This document shows, in pieces, positions 48,150-62,278 of a DNA stretch of 64,000 bases. Under the pieces are notes generated by a model. It was not told the DNA's origin. It saw only the letters and a program-made list of their open reading frames with translations, and did no database searches. Positions within the stretch are counted from its first letter, which is position 1. Every line of letters starts with the position of its first letter. Location: NCBI GenBank assembly GCA_963969395.1, contig OZ017797.1:19468001-19532000 (forward strand). The letters are read 5' to 3'. The position numbers and the translations under genes are program-made. Source of the DNA: Pseudoscleropodium purum. Taxonomy: Eukaryota; Streptophyta; Bryopsida; Hypnales; Brachytheciaceae.

Positions 48150-51100
48150 TCAGTTCCAGCTCTTCAATAGTCCATTTATGGACCTCCTCCCTTAATTTAA
48201 CTTGAATCCGCTGGCCCCTATTCAGCACAAACAACATGATGACTTTCACTTGGAGCAGAAGCTCTAATGGCGGTCAGGTTAGCCGTAAGTTTAATAACAA
48301 AGGGATGAGCTCATCAGGGCAGAATGTGCTCACTTTGGTGGATTTCTTTTGTTGGGCAAACTGCTGGGAGACCTGTTTTTAGGTATGACGACATTCTGTT
48401 GGATGTGTACATCAAATTGTGCCAAAGATTCACTCAGTTTTTTTTTTAATTCATTCATTATTTCGTTAGCAGGGCAGGTACTACTAGACATGATCTTCAA
48501 TACGTTAGATTAGATTGATGAAGATATCTTTCATGCATGTTCACGTGTGGAGGAAACATAGAAATATGGATGAAAAATGTAAAACCGTTAGTCTAAAAGT
48601 GTGAGCTTTCATCCAGGAAGTATGAGCATTCATCCAGGACGTGTGTGAGCAATATCCTTACTTGGATTTTGTAGCAGTTCCACTGCTTCATCTATTAAGA
48701 TTTAAGAAGATAAGAAAATCTCGTGAAGAATATTCCAATCAAAATTAATATTGTATCACATTTGAGCAAATTATTGCTCAAAATGAAATTGGATTTAATG
48801 TCCCAATTATATGATTATCCCTAAATGGTTGCATTTACATTAATGGGGAATTTTTTTTTCACTCCTAGAGGATCAAAATAATAGTCCACTTTTGGGTTTA
48901 ATGAGAACTTAGTAAGACTTTTGTAACTTTGTAATTTAGTATTTTTGCATGAAATTTATTTTGGATGGTTGCTAATCATACAAATCTACATTTGAAGCTT
49001 TGATTCATGCCATTCAAATGAATATTGCAAAAGTTATAAGTTTAAAAAAAATTTCAATGTCAAAGCGGTTAGCTTAAAGTATATTCTAAATTTTATTTAT
49101 TGATATTTATTAATTTTTTAGGCTGATGGTTGTACAAAAAGATTTTGACCATTTAAATCCAAATAAAGAGATGAAAGTTATAAAGATTTTTATTTTGTAG
49201 GTAATGAAGGTAGAAAAACATATAAAGTTATTTTTTGAACTCAATTTCCAAAATTTTCAAATAAAATTAAATATATAGAATATTTGTTACTTAGTAGAAC
49301 AATGTCACCATCAAGATTTACTATTTATAATTTTTGTACAAAGTTATTAGTGGTTTATTTATTTCCATCGAGTACTACCTTAGATTTTATAAATTTGTAT
49401 TATTTTTTACAATTCAAACATACATTCTCTACTTTGCATCAAGAATTAATCATGTCAACTTCAAGATAATATTTCTTTGTCTATGGACTTGCAATAATAT
49501 TCTACTAACTTCATTTTTGCTTACAAGTACTAGTTATCTAATCGATTGAGTTTGATAATAGGTTGCACAATGAGTGAACAAATCAAGTAGACTTAAGGAA
49601 TCTTCCATCTATTAGAAGTGCTAGTCTTCTTTTAGCTTCCATCTATTTAATTCTTCAATGGACAATAATAATTATATTTTTATTGGATTAATTTTCAAGT
49701 TTTTTTTACCTCTTGCAATCTATTTTTCACACCTTTTCCATATATTCTAGTCAATTAGACTTAAAGTTTTCATACAAAATTCAATTTTTAGTTATCAAAA
49801 AAGTACCTTCAAAACTATAGGTTAACTAAAAGAAAGAGAAAATAACCTCTCTAAAAAGAAATGCTCAAAATAACTCCACTATTGTACTTAGAGGTTAGGC
49901 TTACATTCCTTGCTCAATAACTAATTAAAGTGGGGCAAACTTAATTTGGCAAATGTTTAAAAATAGAAAGATTTATTTTGTAAAAATATATTTTTACCAG
50001 CTATGACCATTAGGTACTATCTATTTTTTTCCAATCTCAGGTCTCCATCATTGAAGGAGGTAGAAGAATTTTACCAAAAGTATATGCACACCCAATGAGA
50101 ATGTCTCAACCTTTTAGAGGAACAAAATAACTCTATTGTACTTACTTCCAATCTTAATCCTCCATAATGGGAGGGGAATAGTATATTGTTCATATCTTAA
50201 ATTAAGTTCTTCCTTTGGGTCTTCTTCCTTATACTAAGATAGAAGTACCAAAATAATACCACTATACCTCTTTTAGTCTTCCATCATAATACCTATGGTT
50301 ATTTTACACCTATTATTATACATTCACATTGAAGGTGATGACATATTCGGGTACAAAATTATAATCTTGAGGTAAAAGAATAGTTTAAAATATAACTTAT
50401 GTATAGATATTTCCCCATGAATAAGTCCCAAATCATATATTTGATAAATACCAAATTTAATTTGGTTCTAACAATTCAATTAAAATGGTAAAAATTCCTC
50501 CAAAATGCAAATGGAATTCAGGAATGATTCAACTTGAAACTTGTAGATTTTCTACAATGGTTGATTCCATCATATTCCACCTATGCTTCAAGCTAAAATC
50601 ATTTACGTTTCATTAAATTTTATACATGTATTCTTGAATGTATTTAAAATAGGGACACCAAAAGGCATCAATTTTGGGACTAATCTAAGAAAATTATATT
50701 CCAAATTTGCAAATTAAAGGAGATTTAAATGCACCAACAAATGTATTTAAAAGATATGGGAAATAAAAGTTTTTTTAATAGATATTCTAAAATCGTTTTT
50801 TGAATGATAATTATATATTAGTATAAGAGATTTATACAATGAGAACATTTTTTGACTAGTGCTTTCAAGCTTAGGGTTATTTGGATGTCTATACTTTATA
50901 TCAATGATTTGGATGATTGCAAGAAATACTTGTTGATTTTATTGTGTTTTCATAGTTTTTATGCTTGGTTTTTTGGTGTACTTTAAAATTAGAAAAAAAT
51001 ACTAATTGGAAAAATATGATTGATTTTCATATACTCTTTTAAGACGAAGGTAACGAACAAAAGACAATATTAGAAAAATTCTCTAAGTAGGAGAATTAGA

Positions 51101-51960
51101 AAAGTGTCAAATCTTAAGAAATTGAATATTTTAATACTTTAATTAGGAAAAATAGGAAAAAAATTAGTTTTGTTTGTAACAACTCTATAGAGATGGTCAT
51201 TCACCAAAAAACCCATCAAAATAATATTTTACATGTCTCAAAATACAGGTAGAAGGAAGTTCTTTTTATGGACTTCTATATTGCATAAAATTAAATATTT
51301 TTAGAATTATCTAATACAATAACTACAAGTCTACTAGAAGACCATTTTTTCCAAATTTTAGCTCCAAATTTTTTTTCCAATGCTAAATGATTCAAAATCT
51401 CCTAGATTGGCAAGTGTGATATAAAATTGAGGGCTATTTTTGAATAATATCTATTTTTTAATTTCAAAATAATAATAATTAAGGTCTATAATAATCATGA
51501 GAATCTTATTTGTGAATCTTGAGTCATTTAGAGCCAATCAAAAGTTATGGCCAACAAACAAATCAACATGTAAGGTGTGATGCAAAATAGCTTATGTGTT
51601 TCTTGCAATCATCCATTTACAAGTTTTTGTTAGGATGATGTTTGATCTTAGACAACATGTCAAATGGTGTCAAAGTTGTTGTGGCTTAAAAATTAAGTCA
51701 ATACACTTATCAACTATAAAAATACACATCTCTAAATTTTACTAGTAATTTTTTTTTTCAAATTTTCCTATATTATGCATTTCATCATGCTTTACAACTT
51801 TTGTGTTCTAAGTTTTCAAGTTTTTAATCACCTTTAATTTGTTCTTGAAAGCATTTCAAATTTAAAGGCTATTATTTCATTGATAGATTTAGGGCCACTT
51901 TACACTATGTCCCAACTCCTACATTACTCTAAAATGCATACATAGCAATGTTTTCTAAAA
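48150..51960. other. AT-rich spacer
   Basis: 3.8 kb without supported genes. Open frames at 49284-49549 are low-complexity hydrophobic translations of AT-rich DNA. Confidence 0.45.
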
Positions 51961-51964
51961 GTTT

Positions 51965-52185
51965 CACTACAAGAGAATGGGATGTTTTAAGTGAGTTCTT
52001 AAATATAGTCTAAGACATAAGATTATAAGTAATGACTTTAAAGGAAATTTTCAACAAAATTTTATTAGAAATACATGTGTTTTTAGTAAAATTTTGCTCA
52101 AAATCTTTTTACAAGTCATTATTTATAATCTTATGTTTAGGACTATACTTAAAACTCACTCAAAGTACCCCTTTCTCTTGTAGTG
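51965..52185. mobile_element. Hairpin CACTA MITE (221 bp), TSD TTT
   Basis: The left arm CACTACAAGAGAATGGGATG and the reversed right arm CACTACAAGAGAAAGGGGTA pair on for almost 100 bp each (AGTGAGTT.., TATAGTC, ACATAAGATTATAA, TAATGACTT). The whole element is therefore a near-perfect stem. TTT flanks both ends (51962-51964 and 52186-52188). Confidence 0.88.
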
Positions 52186-52349
52186 TTTTGACGTCAAGAA
52201 AGTAAGATTTAATTAGAGGCCAAATTAGATTTAGCCAAAATAAAAACCCAACTTAATTTCTAAGTCCCAACAATTTTTTTGAATATAAAATAGAAAGAAA
52301 ACCACTAATTATAGCATCCTAGCCAACTAATTTTTAAAAAATATACCCA

Positions 52350-53010
52350 TTATAGATTTGATGCCAGAAGTGCCCCCCCCAAAATGGGATTTTGGTCTTT
52401 CAATTGCAACTCATTTCTAAGGCACTTAATTGCTATATAATATAATACAAGAGACAAGTTGGGACTTATAATTGGAACTTCGACCTTCTTCACACTATGC
52501 GTCCCAAGTTCCACTCCATTCATATATTTTTTTAATTCACCTTTTACAACTCCAGAAAGTTGGAATTTGACCTTGAATCTGACCGTAGATGAAAATTGGG
52601 ACTCGGAATGTAGTGCAAAAAGCCCCCAGATCTTCAATTCCGAAAGCGTACCGGTAAACTCAAAAAAAGATTCATGATTTTTATGCCTTTCCCCCCATAC
52701 TTCGGTGCCGTCTTGTTGTGAGCCTCGGCTACGCAATTATGATGACAATATCACACTGAAGGTGCCCCTCCTCATATCCAAATTCCAATGGCTGCCGTTG
52801 CTTCCTCCAATTTTGTCACAATGCAAGCGAACCCTCCTTCCCTGCTTGCTGTGGGATGTCAACATGATTTCCTTGAAGGGGTAACTTCGTCAGGTGGAGC
52901 ACGCCGCACTCTGCATGCAGCCTATGCTTGAATATGTGAAAACATGTTCTTTTGGTGCAATTCTGTGACTTCCTTGCAGAAAGTTTTTAGTATGTATTAT
53001 ATTAAGGTAA
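52350..53010. other. Moderate-GC patch with possible small exons
   Basis: A minus-strand open frame of 128 codons (52350-52736) and, on the plus strand, an ATG at 52788 opening MAAVASSNFVTMQANPPSLL up to a donor-like GAAGGG/GTAACT near 52879. The latter looks like a plastid transit peptide start. No continuing exon or known domain was found for either. This may be a degraded or partial gene. Confidence 0.25.
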
Positions 53011-53847
53011 AACTGCCCAATTCTGTCAATGATTCAATTCCGTGGTCTATAGCTTTGTCCCAATTCCGTCAGAACAACATGCAAATTCGCTTCGGATTCT
53101 GACAAGAGTAGTTTATTAATGTTATTAAAAGATAACGTGTCAATTAATGATTGGTGGATCTTCAAGTGCTATTAGATACATTGGAAAGCGGTATTGAGTT
53201 GTAAGAGGACGTTTGTGAATCCAGTTTAGTGGCGGTTGTGCAATTTCACTTCAGAAATTCACAGAAATTACAAATTTTATCGGATAATTATAATTCCATT
53301 TGGGTTTGACTCTTGAAACAAAAGAACACCTCTAAAAAATATGTGTCTCTCCTAGAATTGGCCCCAATATAGTCAGATTGCGAATCAGGGTGGTAATGGG
53401 TAGTTCTACTTTATCCTTTGAAGGATAGACCCAATTTGACGGATTCAGTTTTCAGAGAATCTTTTGGGAAACTTCTTTTTGTACTCAACTGCATGTGAAC
53501 TTCTTTGATATCGTTCTCTTTGACTTCAGGAGATGCATTGAGCAATCTAAGTCTTGAGGTTTTGAATCACAATTGGAATTTTTGCATTGAAAAGTTTTGA
53601 TAAATCTTTTGAATAGTCACTTTGAGGTTGTGTGTGGCTTTGAGGGAGAGTAGAAGCTCATGATGGATTGGTCATTTGAATGCGTTACATGATGATCATT
53701 TAAGAAAGATTTTGAAATTCAAATTATATGGCATTCCTAGGACCTTAGATGTCGTTTAAGGATTATATATAATTTGTGTCATGTTTATGTCGACATAAAT
53801 TTTATATATTTGTTCTTACTATTAAAACGAGACATGTTCTAGTTTCA

Positions 53848-53851
<4 letters not shown>

Positions 53852-53910
<59 letters not shown>
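53852..53910. repeat. (AT)n microsatellite, ~59 bp
   Basis: Uninterrupted TA/AT dinucleotides, about 29 units; a self-complementary tract. Confidence 0.97.
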
Positions 53911-53914
<4 letters not shown>

Positions 53915-56090
53915 ATGCAAAGTGAAATCAAGTTCATTGGAGTAACAAAGCTATTCATATTCACAATCTTGGATGAAAACTTATTTTTTCATTCAAAAGT
54001 GTGTGCATTCATCCAAAAAAGAAAGTTCTAGTGTGAGGTTTGAAGATAATCCTTTAACATGGGAAGTATAAGATAGAAAGTATAAGTTAAAAGTAATTGC
54101 TTTTGCCCTCGCCTATCATATTGATGTCTATGAAAGAACATGGTTTTAAATTTCTTTGTAAAAAAGTCTTCAAGACTTCGAAAAGGATGCATCAAGGTAA
54201 ATTATAATGATTTTTATAAATATTTATACACTTCAAAAATTGCCATACCTAATTGAGAAATTAGATTTTTTTCAAGAAATTTAGACATGTTGGAGTTACA
54301 AGAAAGATACTTGATTAAATAAAATGATTTTTTCAAAAATTTTAAAACAACTTTTGAATTTTTTATAATTTAATCAAAGTGAAAATTTACTAGTGAATTT
54401 TTTTTCAAGAGAAATAAATGTTTTTCAAGATTCTTTAGTAACTAGAATGATAAATTTTTTTTGAATATTCTAAAAAGAATTTTACCAATTTCACCAATTT
54501 ATGAAGTAAAATATTATTGAATAAAATATGACTTCAAATATTTATAGTTTTACAATCCACTCTGAAATATCCTCAAATTTTTGAAAATAATATATAATAT
54601 TTTATATACTTTTCAAAAATTTGACATTTTTTTGAGATTTTTGCAATAGATTATAAAAATCATAAATAGTTGGAATCATATTTTAGTCAATAATATTTTA
54701 CTAAATAAAAAATTTAAAATAATAAAATTCTTGCCAAAAAATTCCCAAAAGAATTTTTGATTCATTAAAGAATCTCTTGCAAAAAATTCACTAAAGAATG
54801 TTTGCAAAAAATCTACTTCTATAAAAGATTTTTTTTTACTAAGAAATTTGATTAAATTATAAAAATTCAAAAATTCTTTTAAAATTAATTAATTTTTTTA
54901 TATAAGTAATTTACTTGTACTTCAACAAATCTAAAATTTGATTAATATCTCTAGTTCTTCAATTAGCTATAATAATTTTTGTAAATCTACAAAATATTCT
55001 AAAAGCCACTGTAGATGCAACTTCAATTTGCCTTTAAAAGAAAATTGACTACATTTTTGTCAAAGGAATTCAATTCCTTTAAAAACGCGGATCAATGCTT
55101 AATATGACATTATATAGATACCTTAACTTTAGGATTATTAAGCTTAGTTCATCATTCAAATCTAATGGAAAAATTTAGAGATGGATACGTTTAGATTAGT
55201 GCACTTGTAAATCCAATCATATGGATATGACTGGAGAGTCATTGTTTGAGACTTTTGTTATGAAGTCATAACCATACTATTCTTCCAAGTTGCCCTTCAC
55301 AACACATCTTCATGGTTTTGAAATTTTGTACTATCTAAGGTTTGTTGGAGGTTCACCTTGTAGGGTTGTAGTGAAATAAATATACAACACCAAATTTGAC
55401 TTTGAGAATATAAATTATATACTAAAATATGGCAAGACTTATATAATCAAATTTACAATTCAACAATTAACATATTTCATTTGGATGTCATTTTAACATC
55501 TAAACTTTATTATGTTCAAATATATAATACATAACCATTTTCTAGCTTCTTAGACACACACACTCTAGAAGAAAAACATGTCTAGCACAATCAACTATTG
55601 TACAATTAGCATCCTATATAACTATCATACAACTATAAAATGACCATAGTTGTTTCTTGGTTGCTGCCTAGATGTACACTAGTTTTTTTTTAGTTGCTTT
55701 CAAAGTTCATTTCCATTTGTCTTATATCAATTGTCCCATATTAATTGTAAGGAATACCATTAGATTAGACATATAAGATTTGTGAGTTGTTGTAGTCTTG
55801 GACAATGAATTTTTTTGATAGAATTTGTAGATTTCAACAATTTGTAGAAATTAAAAAAAATTTCAATTCAAGAAATTTTAAAATCTATGAAATTGAATTT
55901 TTGAAATCTAGGAAGAAGATAGACAATTGACTAATTATTGGGCAAATTTCCAAGGGTATGCATTCGGCACCGGTCCCCATTTAGATTAACTTTGCTTTCA
56001 AGTTGCAAAACAAACTAGAAATCCAACAAAGTTTGTTGAGGTTGTCTCCAAAATACCAAATGCTCATCTATTTACCACGTGAAAAAGTAT
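53911..56090. other. AT-rich spacer
   Basis: No supported gene or element ends. The minus-strand frame 54676-54870 is phenylalanine- and lysine-rich low complexity. Confidence 0.45.
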
Positions 56091-56099
56091 TTGGCTCCT

Positions 56100-57178
56100 T
56101 GAAAGGTAAACTAAATTGCCATCTAGATCAGACAGTGACTCTCACTGCCATAATGTTGTGAATTTTTCTGCACCTAGAGTTCAAACTTGGTCAACAGGAG
56201 CATGCATAGAAGAAAGAGCATCAACGCCAACACCAATATTGATACAAGAAGGAGAACCAAGTACAATGTGTCTTGAAACATACTACGAAAGTGCTTGAAA
56301 CAAATTGCAACCCTTCTTTGTGGCACATTGCTAGGTGTAAGAAGGAAAGAAAGACTTGTCATGGAGTTCAAGTTGGGATGAAGAAGAAATGTGGACCCAA
56401 GATAAATAAGCCGAGTAAGAGTAGAATAATAGCACCTACTTACAACGGCCACATGATAGAACATGGAACCAAGATCATCATCAACTTTGATTTTGGTTTT
56501 GTGTAGATGATCTTGCACGTTGTGTAGGAGGCTCCAAGGTGAAGTGGATTCATGGCTAGCCCCCTCTTCCAAATGTATGGCCTATTGCTTGTGGGACACA
56601 TCTCACCAAATCAAAGATCTTTTCTTTAAAGGAAGTAGGGTTTCAATTGCAAACTAAAGAGGTAGGCGAACCAACACTCCACTTCTTTATTGAAGAAAGT
56701 ATAAAGAGGTGTGTCTTTCCTTCACTCAAAGCAACTAGACAATAATGTGCAACCATCTGGTAGTGATATGCACCCCATGAAGTGACTAGGGTGGACCATC
56801 TGGTGGAGCCCTAATGCGCTTATTGTTGACTACTGCAACAAATGGGAGATAACACGGAACCTAAAAGCTGTTGTTGAATCTGTAGTTGTTATTCCATACT
56901 TTGAATATGGTAGAGTGATAACTCTAATGTTTGGTACCTTTCCCAAGTAGAAAGTTTATTAAATCACAATTTTGGACTTCCCTACTTGTACAAGCAAAGA
57001 CTTCATTACCATGAGTACAGTTGCACTGGGTAGTAGAAAATTATGGGTAAATTGCAAGCATTTATATTATGTCTTTAGATTTATTAGCAAGGCAAACTTT
57101 GAGAATGATAAATATATACATGCACCAAGATTGAGCTTTGATGAAGTAAAGCTACTTTTTGTAGGTAGCTATCTATAA
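56100..57178 (+). pseudogene. Decayed gene with SWIM-type zinc-finger remnant (MULE/FAR1-like context)
   Basis: The last 68 codons (56972-57178) read DFPTCTSKDFITMSTVALG, WVNCKHLYYVFRFI and RLSFDEVKLL. This resembles the CxC..CxH SWIM finger of Mutator-like and FAR1-type proteins, with the second cysteine of the first pair changed to serine. The upstream 0.8 kb holds scraps such as YCNKWEITRNLKAVVESVVV and short frames interrupted by stops. It is a relic of a transposase or transposase-derived DNA-binding protein. Confidence 0.5.
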
Positions 57179-57179
57179 G

Positions 57180-58090
57180 ATGTTGTGTATCCATCTTGTA
57201 GTAGATAGTAAAACCACTTATGTTTAGAAGTGGATATATATAGAATGGTCCCAATTGGAGTAGTTGCCACATACTTTAAAGTTTAAACCCTAATTACTTT
57301 CAGGTGGTCCAAATAGTGCATGGCACCCTACGAACTACTCAAATCATTTGTAAAATTGTAAACATTAAATAAATATATATAAAAATACTGAATTTAGCCA
57401 AACAACAATGTAGGATGAAATGTTATAATTCTACAAATTGAAAGTGCTCCATGGTTTAGGGGAGCACTTAACTACAATCAAACAACATTGTTCACTACAA
57501 TTGATTGTTATATATTTGCAAATGAACATTCAAGGTGCTCCTCAATTCAAAGCAGCATTTAACCAACCTCAAAATAGTTAACAAAGTTTTTAGGTCAAAC
57601 ATGCAAATTTTAATAATTTTTTCTAAAATTTTAAATTTTAAATCACTCTTTTACTTGGGATATGTTCAGGACATGTTTCGCTATGTGCAATGAAAGATTT
57701 TTGGATGAATGAATGGTGGATGATGGATAAATGATGGATAAATGATGGATGGATGAAGTTCATTCCTACACCAAATCTATGGTTGTAAAATCAACTTGTT
57801 CAAAATGCTAATCCTTCATTAATACTTGTTTATATAATATTTGATTCTAAAATTGATTATTTTTAATAAAACCTTTGAAAATTCTTTGAAATTTTTTTTT
57901 GGTTTTTACATTACTATATTTAGGTCTGACAATCATATTTATTACTCTCACATGTCTATTTTTAATAAAAGTCATTGCAATGAATGCTCAAATCTTATTG
58001 CTTTTTGCTCAACACTCAACGCTCATTGCTCCCCGCTCATACTCTAGCATCGTTGAGTAGTTGAGAGTCTTGCATAGAAGCACATCAATA
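57180..58090. other. AT-rich spacer with short GATGGATAAAT repeats
   Basis: Around 57695-57750 ATGGATGAAT/GATGGATAAAT-type units repeat five or six times. Nothing else recognised. Confidence 0.5.
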
Positions 58091-58129
58091 TAGACGTCGC
58101 GTTTGGCAACTTCAAGACATAGGCAAGGA

Positions 58130-60380
58130 ACATGAGGCTGGCCTTAGCTTTGGATGGGATGAACGCTTTCAAACTAAACAATACAAATGGCCAACTTGGC
58201 ATGTGCTAATCTTGATCTACAACTTTGAGCCATGTTATGTGACGAAAAAGTTCTTCATCTCCTTGTGTATATTGATTTCAGGGAAATAGTCTTTGACATT
58301 GAAGAACATCAAAGTCTTCATTCGCCCATTGTTTAAAGAGCTTCATCAATTCTGGTCAATAGTTTATGTATAGGATTTTTCATAGTTAGAAGGAAGTTGT
58401 TCATTTTTTTGGAGTGGCTTTTTAATGTGGACTATTTTTTATTTTCCAATGTATGGCTTCATTTACAAATTTTGTTGCAAAGGATACAAAGGTTGCCTTT
58501 GTTGTGGCCCAAATATGGATGCAAAGATGGCAAAATGGGTGACGTTTTGGCAAATCAAAGCATAGAGGGTTTCAAGATTGTATATAGTGATGCATGTAGG
58601 TATATAGCACGACATCACCTATACAAATGCAATAGGAGATTCAATGGCCATAGTGAATATTGTAGTAGACTGCAAACTATGTCAAGACTAGATATAATCC
58701 GATATGCAACTTGGCAACAATCATACTTGGAATTAAGTAGGAAGGAAAATCGACCAGATGACCCTATATATGTGACGGGGGTGAAGTGACTAAGTGCTTT
58801 GTATGAGCTCCCGTATTGAATGGTGAGACGTTTTCTTCTATGTTTTATGGGACATTTTGAGGGACATATGGCATGGGAGTGGCCATTGTAGTAGACAAGA
58901 ATGACCTCACGCATATTTACAAGGTGTCTTGTGTTTGGTGTGAAGTTGGAGTCAATGTCTTCCATGACACTATTAGGGGTTGTAGTCATCCTATATTGTG
59001 TACTAAGAAATATATGAGCACTTTGAAGTCTAGGGAAGTGCCATGGAAACATAGTCGTCCAAAGTGCAAGATTTTTAGGGCAATTCCACAACATTTTGGA
59101 TTTTGATTTCTAGAAGGCTTGCAAACAAGTATCTCTATTGCATATGACATTCATGATTAGGTGACAACATATGTTGGATTGACACATTTTGGATCCTATT
59201 TGCAATGAAAAAAATCTATGTAAAAACATAGTGAAGATTCTATTAGGCATGAACAATAGTCTTGGAAGCCAACTAGATGCTTAGGAGTCAGGCATCCGTG
59301 AGGAGCTTTGGCTCCAACCTCTTCTTTGTTAGTAGAATGAGTACTATATGTTGTAGGTACCATAAGTTTTGAAGCTAGATGAACAAAGGGAGTTTGTTGT
59401 AGTGGTCTCTAATATCAAAACTCATATAAATTATGTAGGTAGCATTCACAAGCAACTAGAGGACGGAAAACTATACTACATGAAAATACATGATTACCAT
59501 GTCTTCATGCAATAGGTATAATAAAGAATGTTTTGGAGGATGTACCTTATGTTAACCGTGTCATCCGATAAACTTGCAACATTATACATGGGTATCAGTA
59601 TATCATGGACAATGGAAAAGAAAACTTTGTCATGTCATTTCAAATGTCAAATATTTCTGCAAAGATGTAAAAAAAACCAGCATGTGATGTCATTGGCCAT
59701 GTTTTATCTAACATGTAAATGTTTTCCGTTTGTAAACAAAGATCAGAGTACTCTACCAATGAATCAATGTTCATTGTTGCTTGTATGGATGATAGGGGCT
59801 GATATTACTTTCTTCTGTCTACTTGTGCAAATTCTTTCCATCACGGTTTGCAGTGTATATGATGAGTTTGTAAGATTGACTATCATAAAATGAGTAGAGT
59901 TTTCCAAAGACTTTGTTCCAAAAAAGTACGGGTGCCTCAATTGTAGGACATGATGCATGATGTGGTACTAGCTACTTATGTATTAGAAAAAGAACTTCCA
60001 CCTACTTTCTTGAATGTCATGACGCATCTGCCCATACACCTATTGGAGCAATTATTCCAATGTTGTCCCATGTACTATTGGTAGATGTACCCTATTGAAT
60101 GATATATGAAAATATTGAAAGATTATGTACAAACCTTTGTACATCCAGAAGGTAGCATTGATGATGCACTTGGATTTTGCATCGAGTACATGCGCCAATA
60201 TAGAGGGATAGTGGAGCACATGTCGGATCCGAATGAAGTTGAAACCATGAATGATGAGATTCTCCTTTTGAATTGTCAATAAAAGAGGAAGATATCAAAT
60301 GAATTCCGGGGCTACGCACATGCGTTTGTCTTGGACAATGCATAGTGTCTAGAGCATTTTTGAAAGTAAGATCTATCACT
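58130..60380 (+). pseudogene. Decayed CACTA (En/Spm) Tnp2-type transposase
   Basis: In order on the plus strand: LALDGMNAFKLNNTN (58142 on) and a TKKFFISLCILISG-like stretch with frameshifts (58230-58290). Then EKNLCKNIVKILLGMNNSLG (about 59205), ESGIREELWLQPLL (59285), KLYYMKIHDYHVFMQ (59470) and, at 60000-60330, PTFLNVMTHLPIHLLEQLF, KILKDYVQTFVHPEGS and IEYMRQYRGIVEHMSDPNEV. These correspond to the Transposase_21 (Tnp2) core followed by the DUF4218-type domain of plant CACTA elements. Many stops and frameshifts make it non-functional. The plus-strand frame 58397-58789 and minus-strand frame 58615-59094 lie within it and are not separate genes. Element ends were not located. Confidence 0.78.
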
Positions 60381-60399
60381 ACTATCTAAATATTTGTTT

Positions 60400-62275
60400 A
60401 CGTTGTTATGAGACGTGGTCACATAAGCCCTATAGCTTGACATCATCAATGCAGAGTTGCAGACATTCCATACTATCACATTTTATGCAACACCCTTTGT
60501 ACATAGGTTGTTTGTCAATTGTTCGTTGAAACGTCTTAGAAGACATCTTCATTGATGTACGTATGTCACACACAATGTCTCAAAAGACATGAGTCGTTTG
60601 GAAAATGTCAATGTACTAGTATGCAAAGACCTCGCATGGCCTTGTGTAATGACCCTCTTTCTATGTATTGCAGGGAATACATGGGAGCTAAAACAGAATG
60701 CTAGGAAGCAAGGGATGCATTTCGAAGACAATTTTGGAGTCAATATCCTTTGGTTGCCCTGTGATATCCATCCGACTTCTATCATTTGCCTCTATTTACA
60801 TCTTCGTTCACTATAAAAGTGAGAAGCTTACAAGCCGCAGGTGAGCACGTGGATGACGACGTTATACAATATGCTTAACCTCTTAAGCAGTTTGCTACCT
60901 TTCACCGATAAATGTATGCATTTGGCACACACTTTTGTATTTATAGTGTTGAAGGCGAGCTTGTAACACATGATTCTTGTATTGTAGCATCGTTCACTTC
61001 TCAACTTTGGTAGGGACTTAGGTATGGACAACCTATAGAGAGGACTACTAATTACGTGGGACACATTGAGGAGATTTTAGAGTTGGATTACTGAAATCAT
61101 TATACAACTGTGCTTGTATGTGACTAAATTTGAGCAACCCATGATTCATAATTTCCAAATGTCAAGAAGGATCAATATGGCTTCACAATTGCGAACTTCA
61201 ATTGCATGGATGGCATGGTATGTGCTGATTCTTTCACATTTTCATTTCACTATCAGCAAGTATACTTCAACAACAATCTACTAAGACATGGCTATAAGAT
61301 TGTATGGCAAATAAACGCTTAAAAAAGGCATGTGTCATGCCCCTATCTCCTTATGCTACCCAAGGTATCTTAATAAGCAAATGGTTTTAGAGGTGACTCC
61401 CCAAGCTTTGCAAAAGTCTAAAAAGGAAAAAATGAGAGACTCCCGAGCAAACAAGGCGCAATAGTACTCTGAATTTGAAGAGAAGGGTAGTATGTCATAC
61501 ATGCTTAGAGATCTTTTGAGATGATGCTTCTAACCGTCTAAAGAACGTGTAATTTGGACTAGTTGGATAGTAAAATAAAAAATACACAATGAGCTAGCAT
61601 TGAGTAGGGTGACACTCAAGGGCGGTCAGAAACATAGTGATTAATGCTACCACGGATCTTAGTACATAAAAATAGAGGTTTCGCCTCATGGTACCAAGTA
61701 ACATGCCCTATATCATGAGTAGAGTGTGTGTACTAGTAGTCTTGGGGATTGGAACTTAGTAAAAATAGTTGGAAATGAGAACTAATGTTGTAATTGTCCC
61801 CGGGGTGATTGCGTGGCATATATAGTGTTAGATAGTTGTAACCCAAGTGAGGCTAAAAACGAAGTTTGGTGAATCCATTAAGCAATGAAGGACTATCTTG
61901 AACAGTGAAGTGTTATTTGGGCCATGACAGTGTAGCTAATTTCAAAATCTACAAAGCATTTCCACAATAATCTATGTAGGAAACGATGAAGACTTCACTA
62001 GTTTGAAGTCGCAATTATTGGAGTCAAGGTTCGTGCAAGTTGCTCCTACCATCAATGGTATGTTCATTCCATCAGCAATAAACTCTCCAAGGGTAGAAAA
62101 TGTCGAAGTACTGTAGTAGAAACATGGAGCCGCTTAGTGAGAACTCTACTATTTGGAAGAGTAGGTTGTACCTAGTTGTAGATGATGTCATAATTGGTAT
62201 CGTCTCTGATACAGAAAGATTGAATAGAGACGTCTGAGCTAGCGTTGTCAACGACATGTAATATGTCATTGGAGA
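60400..62275. other. Probable 3' part of the CACTA relic and spacer
   Basis: Fragments of protein-like translation continue on the plus strand (for example TPQALQKSKKEKMRDSRANK near 61390) with frequent stops, probably the decayed end of the Tnp2 gene or a second product. No intact frame. Confidence 0.4.
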
Positions 62276-62278
62276 ATA

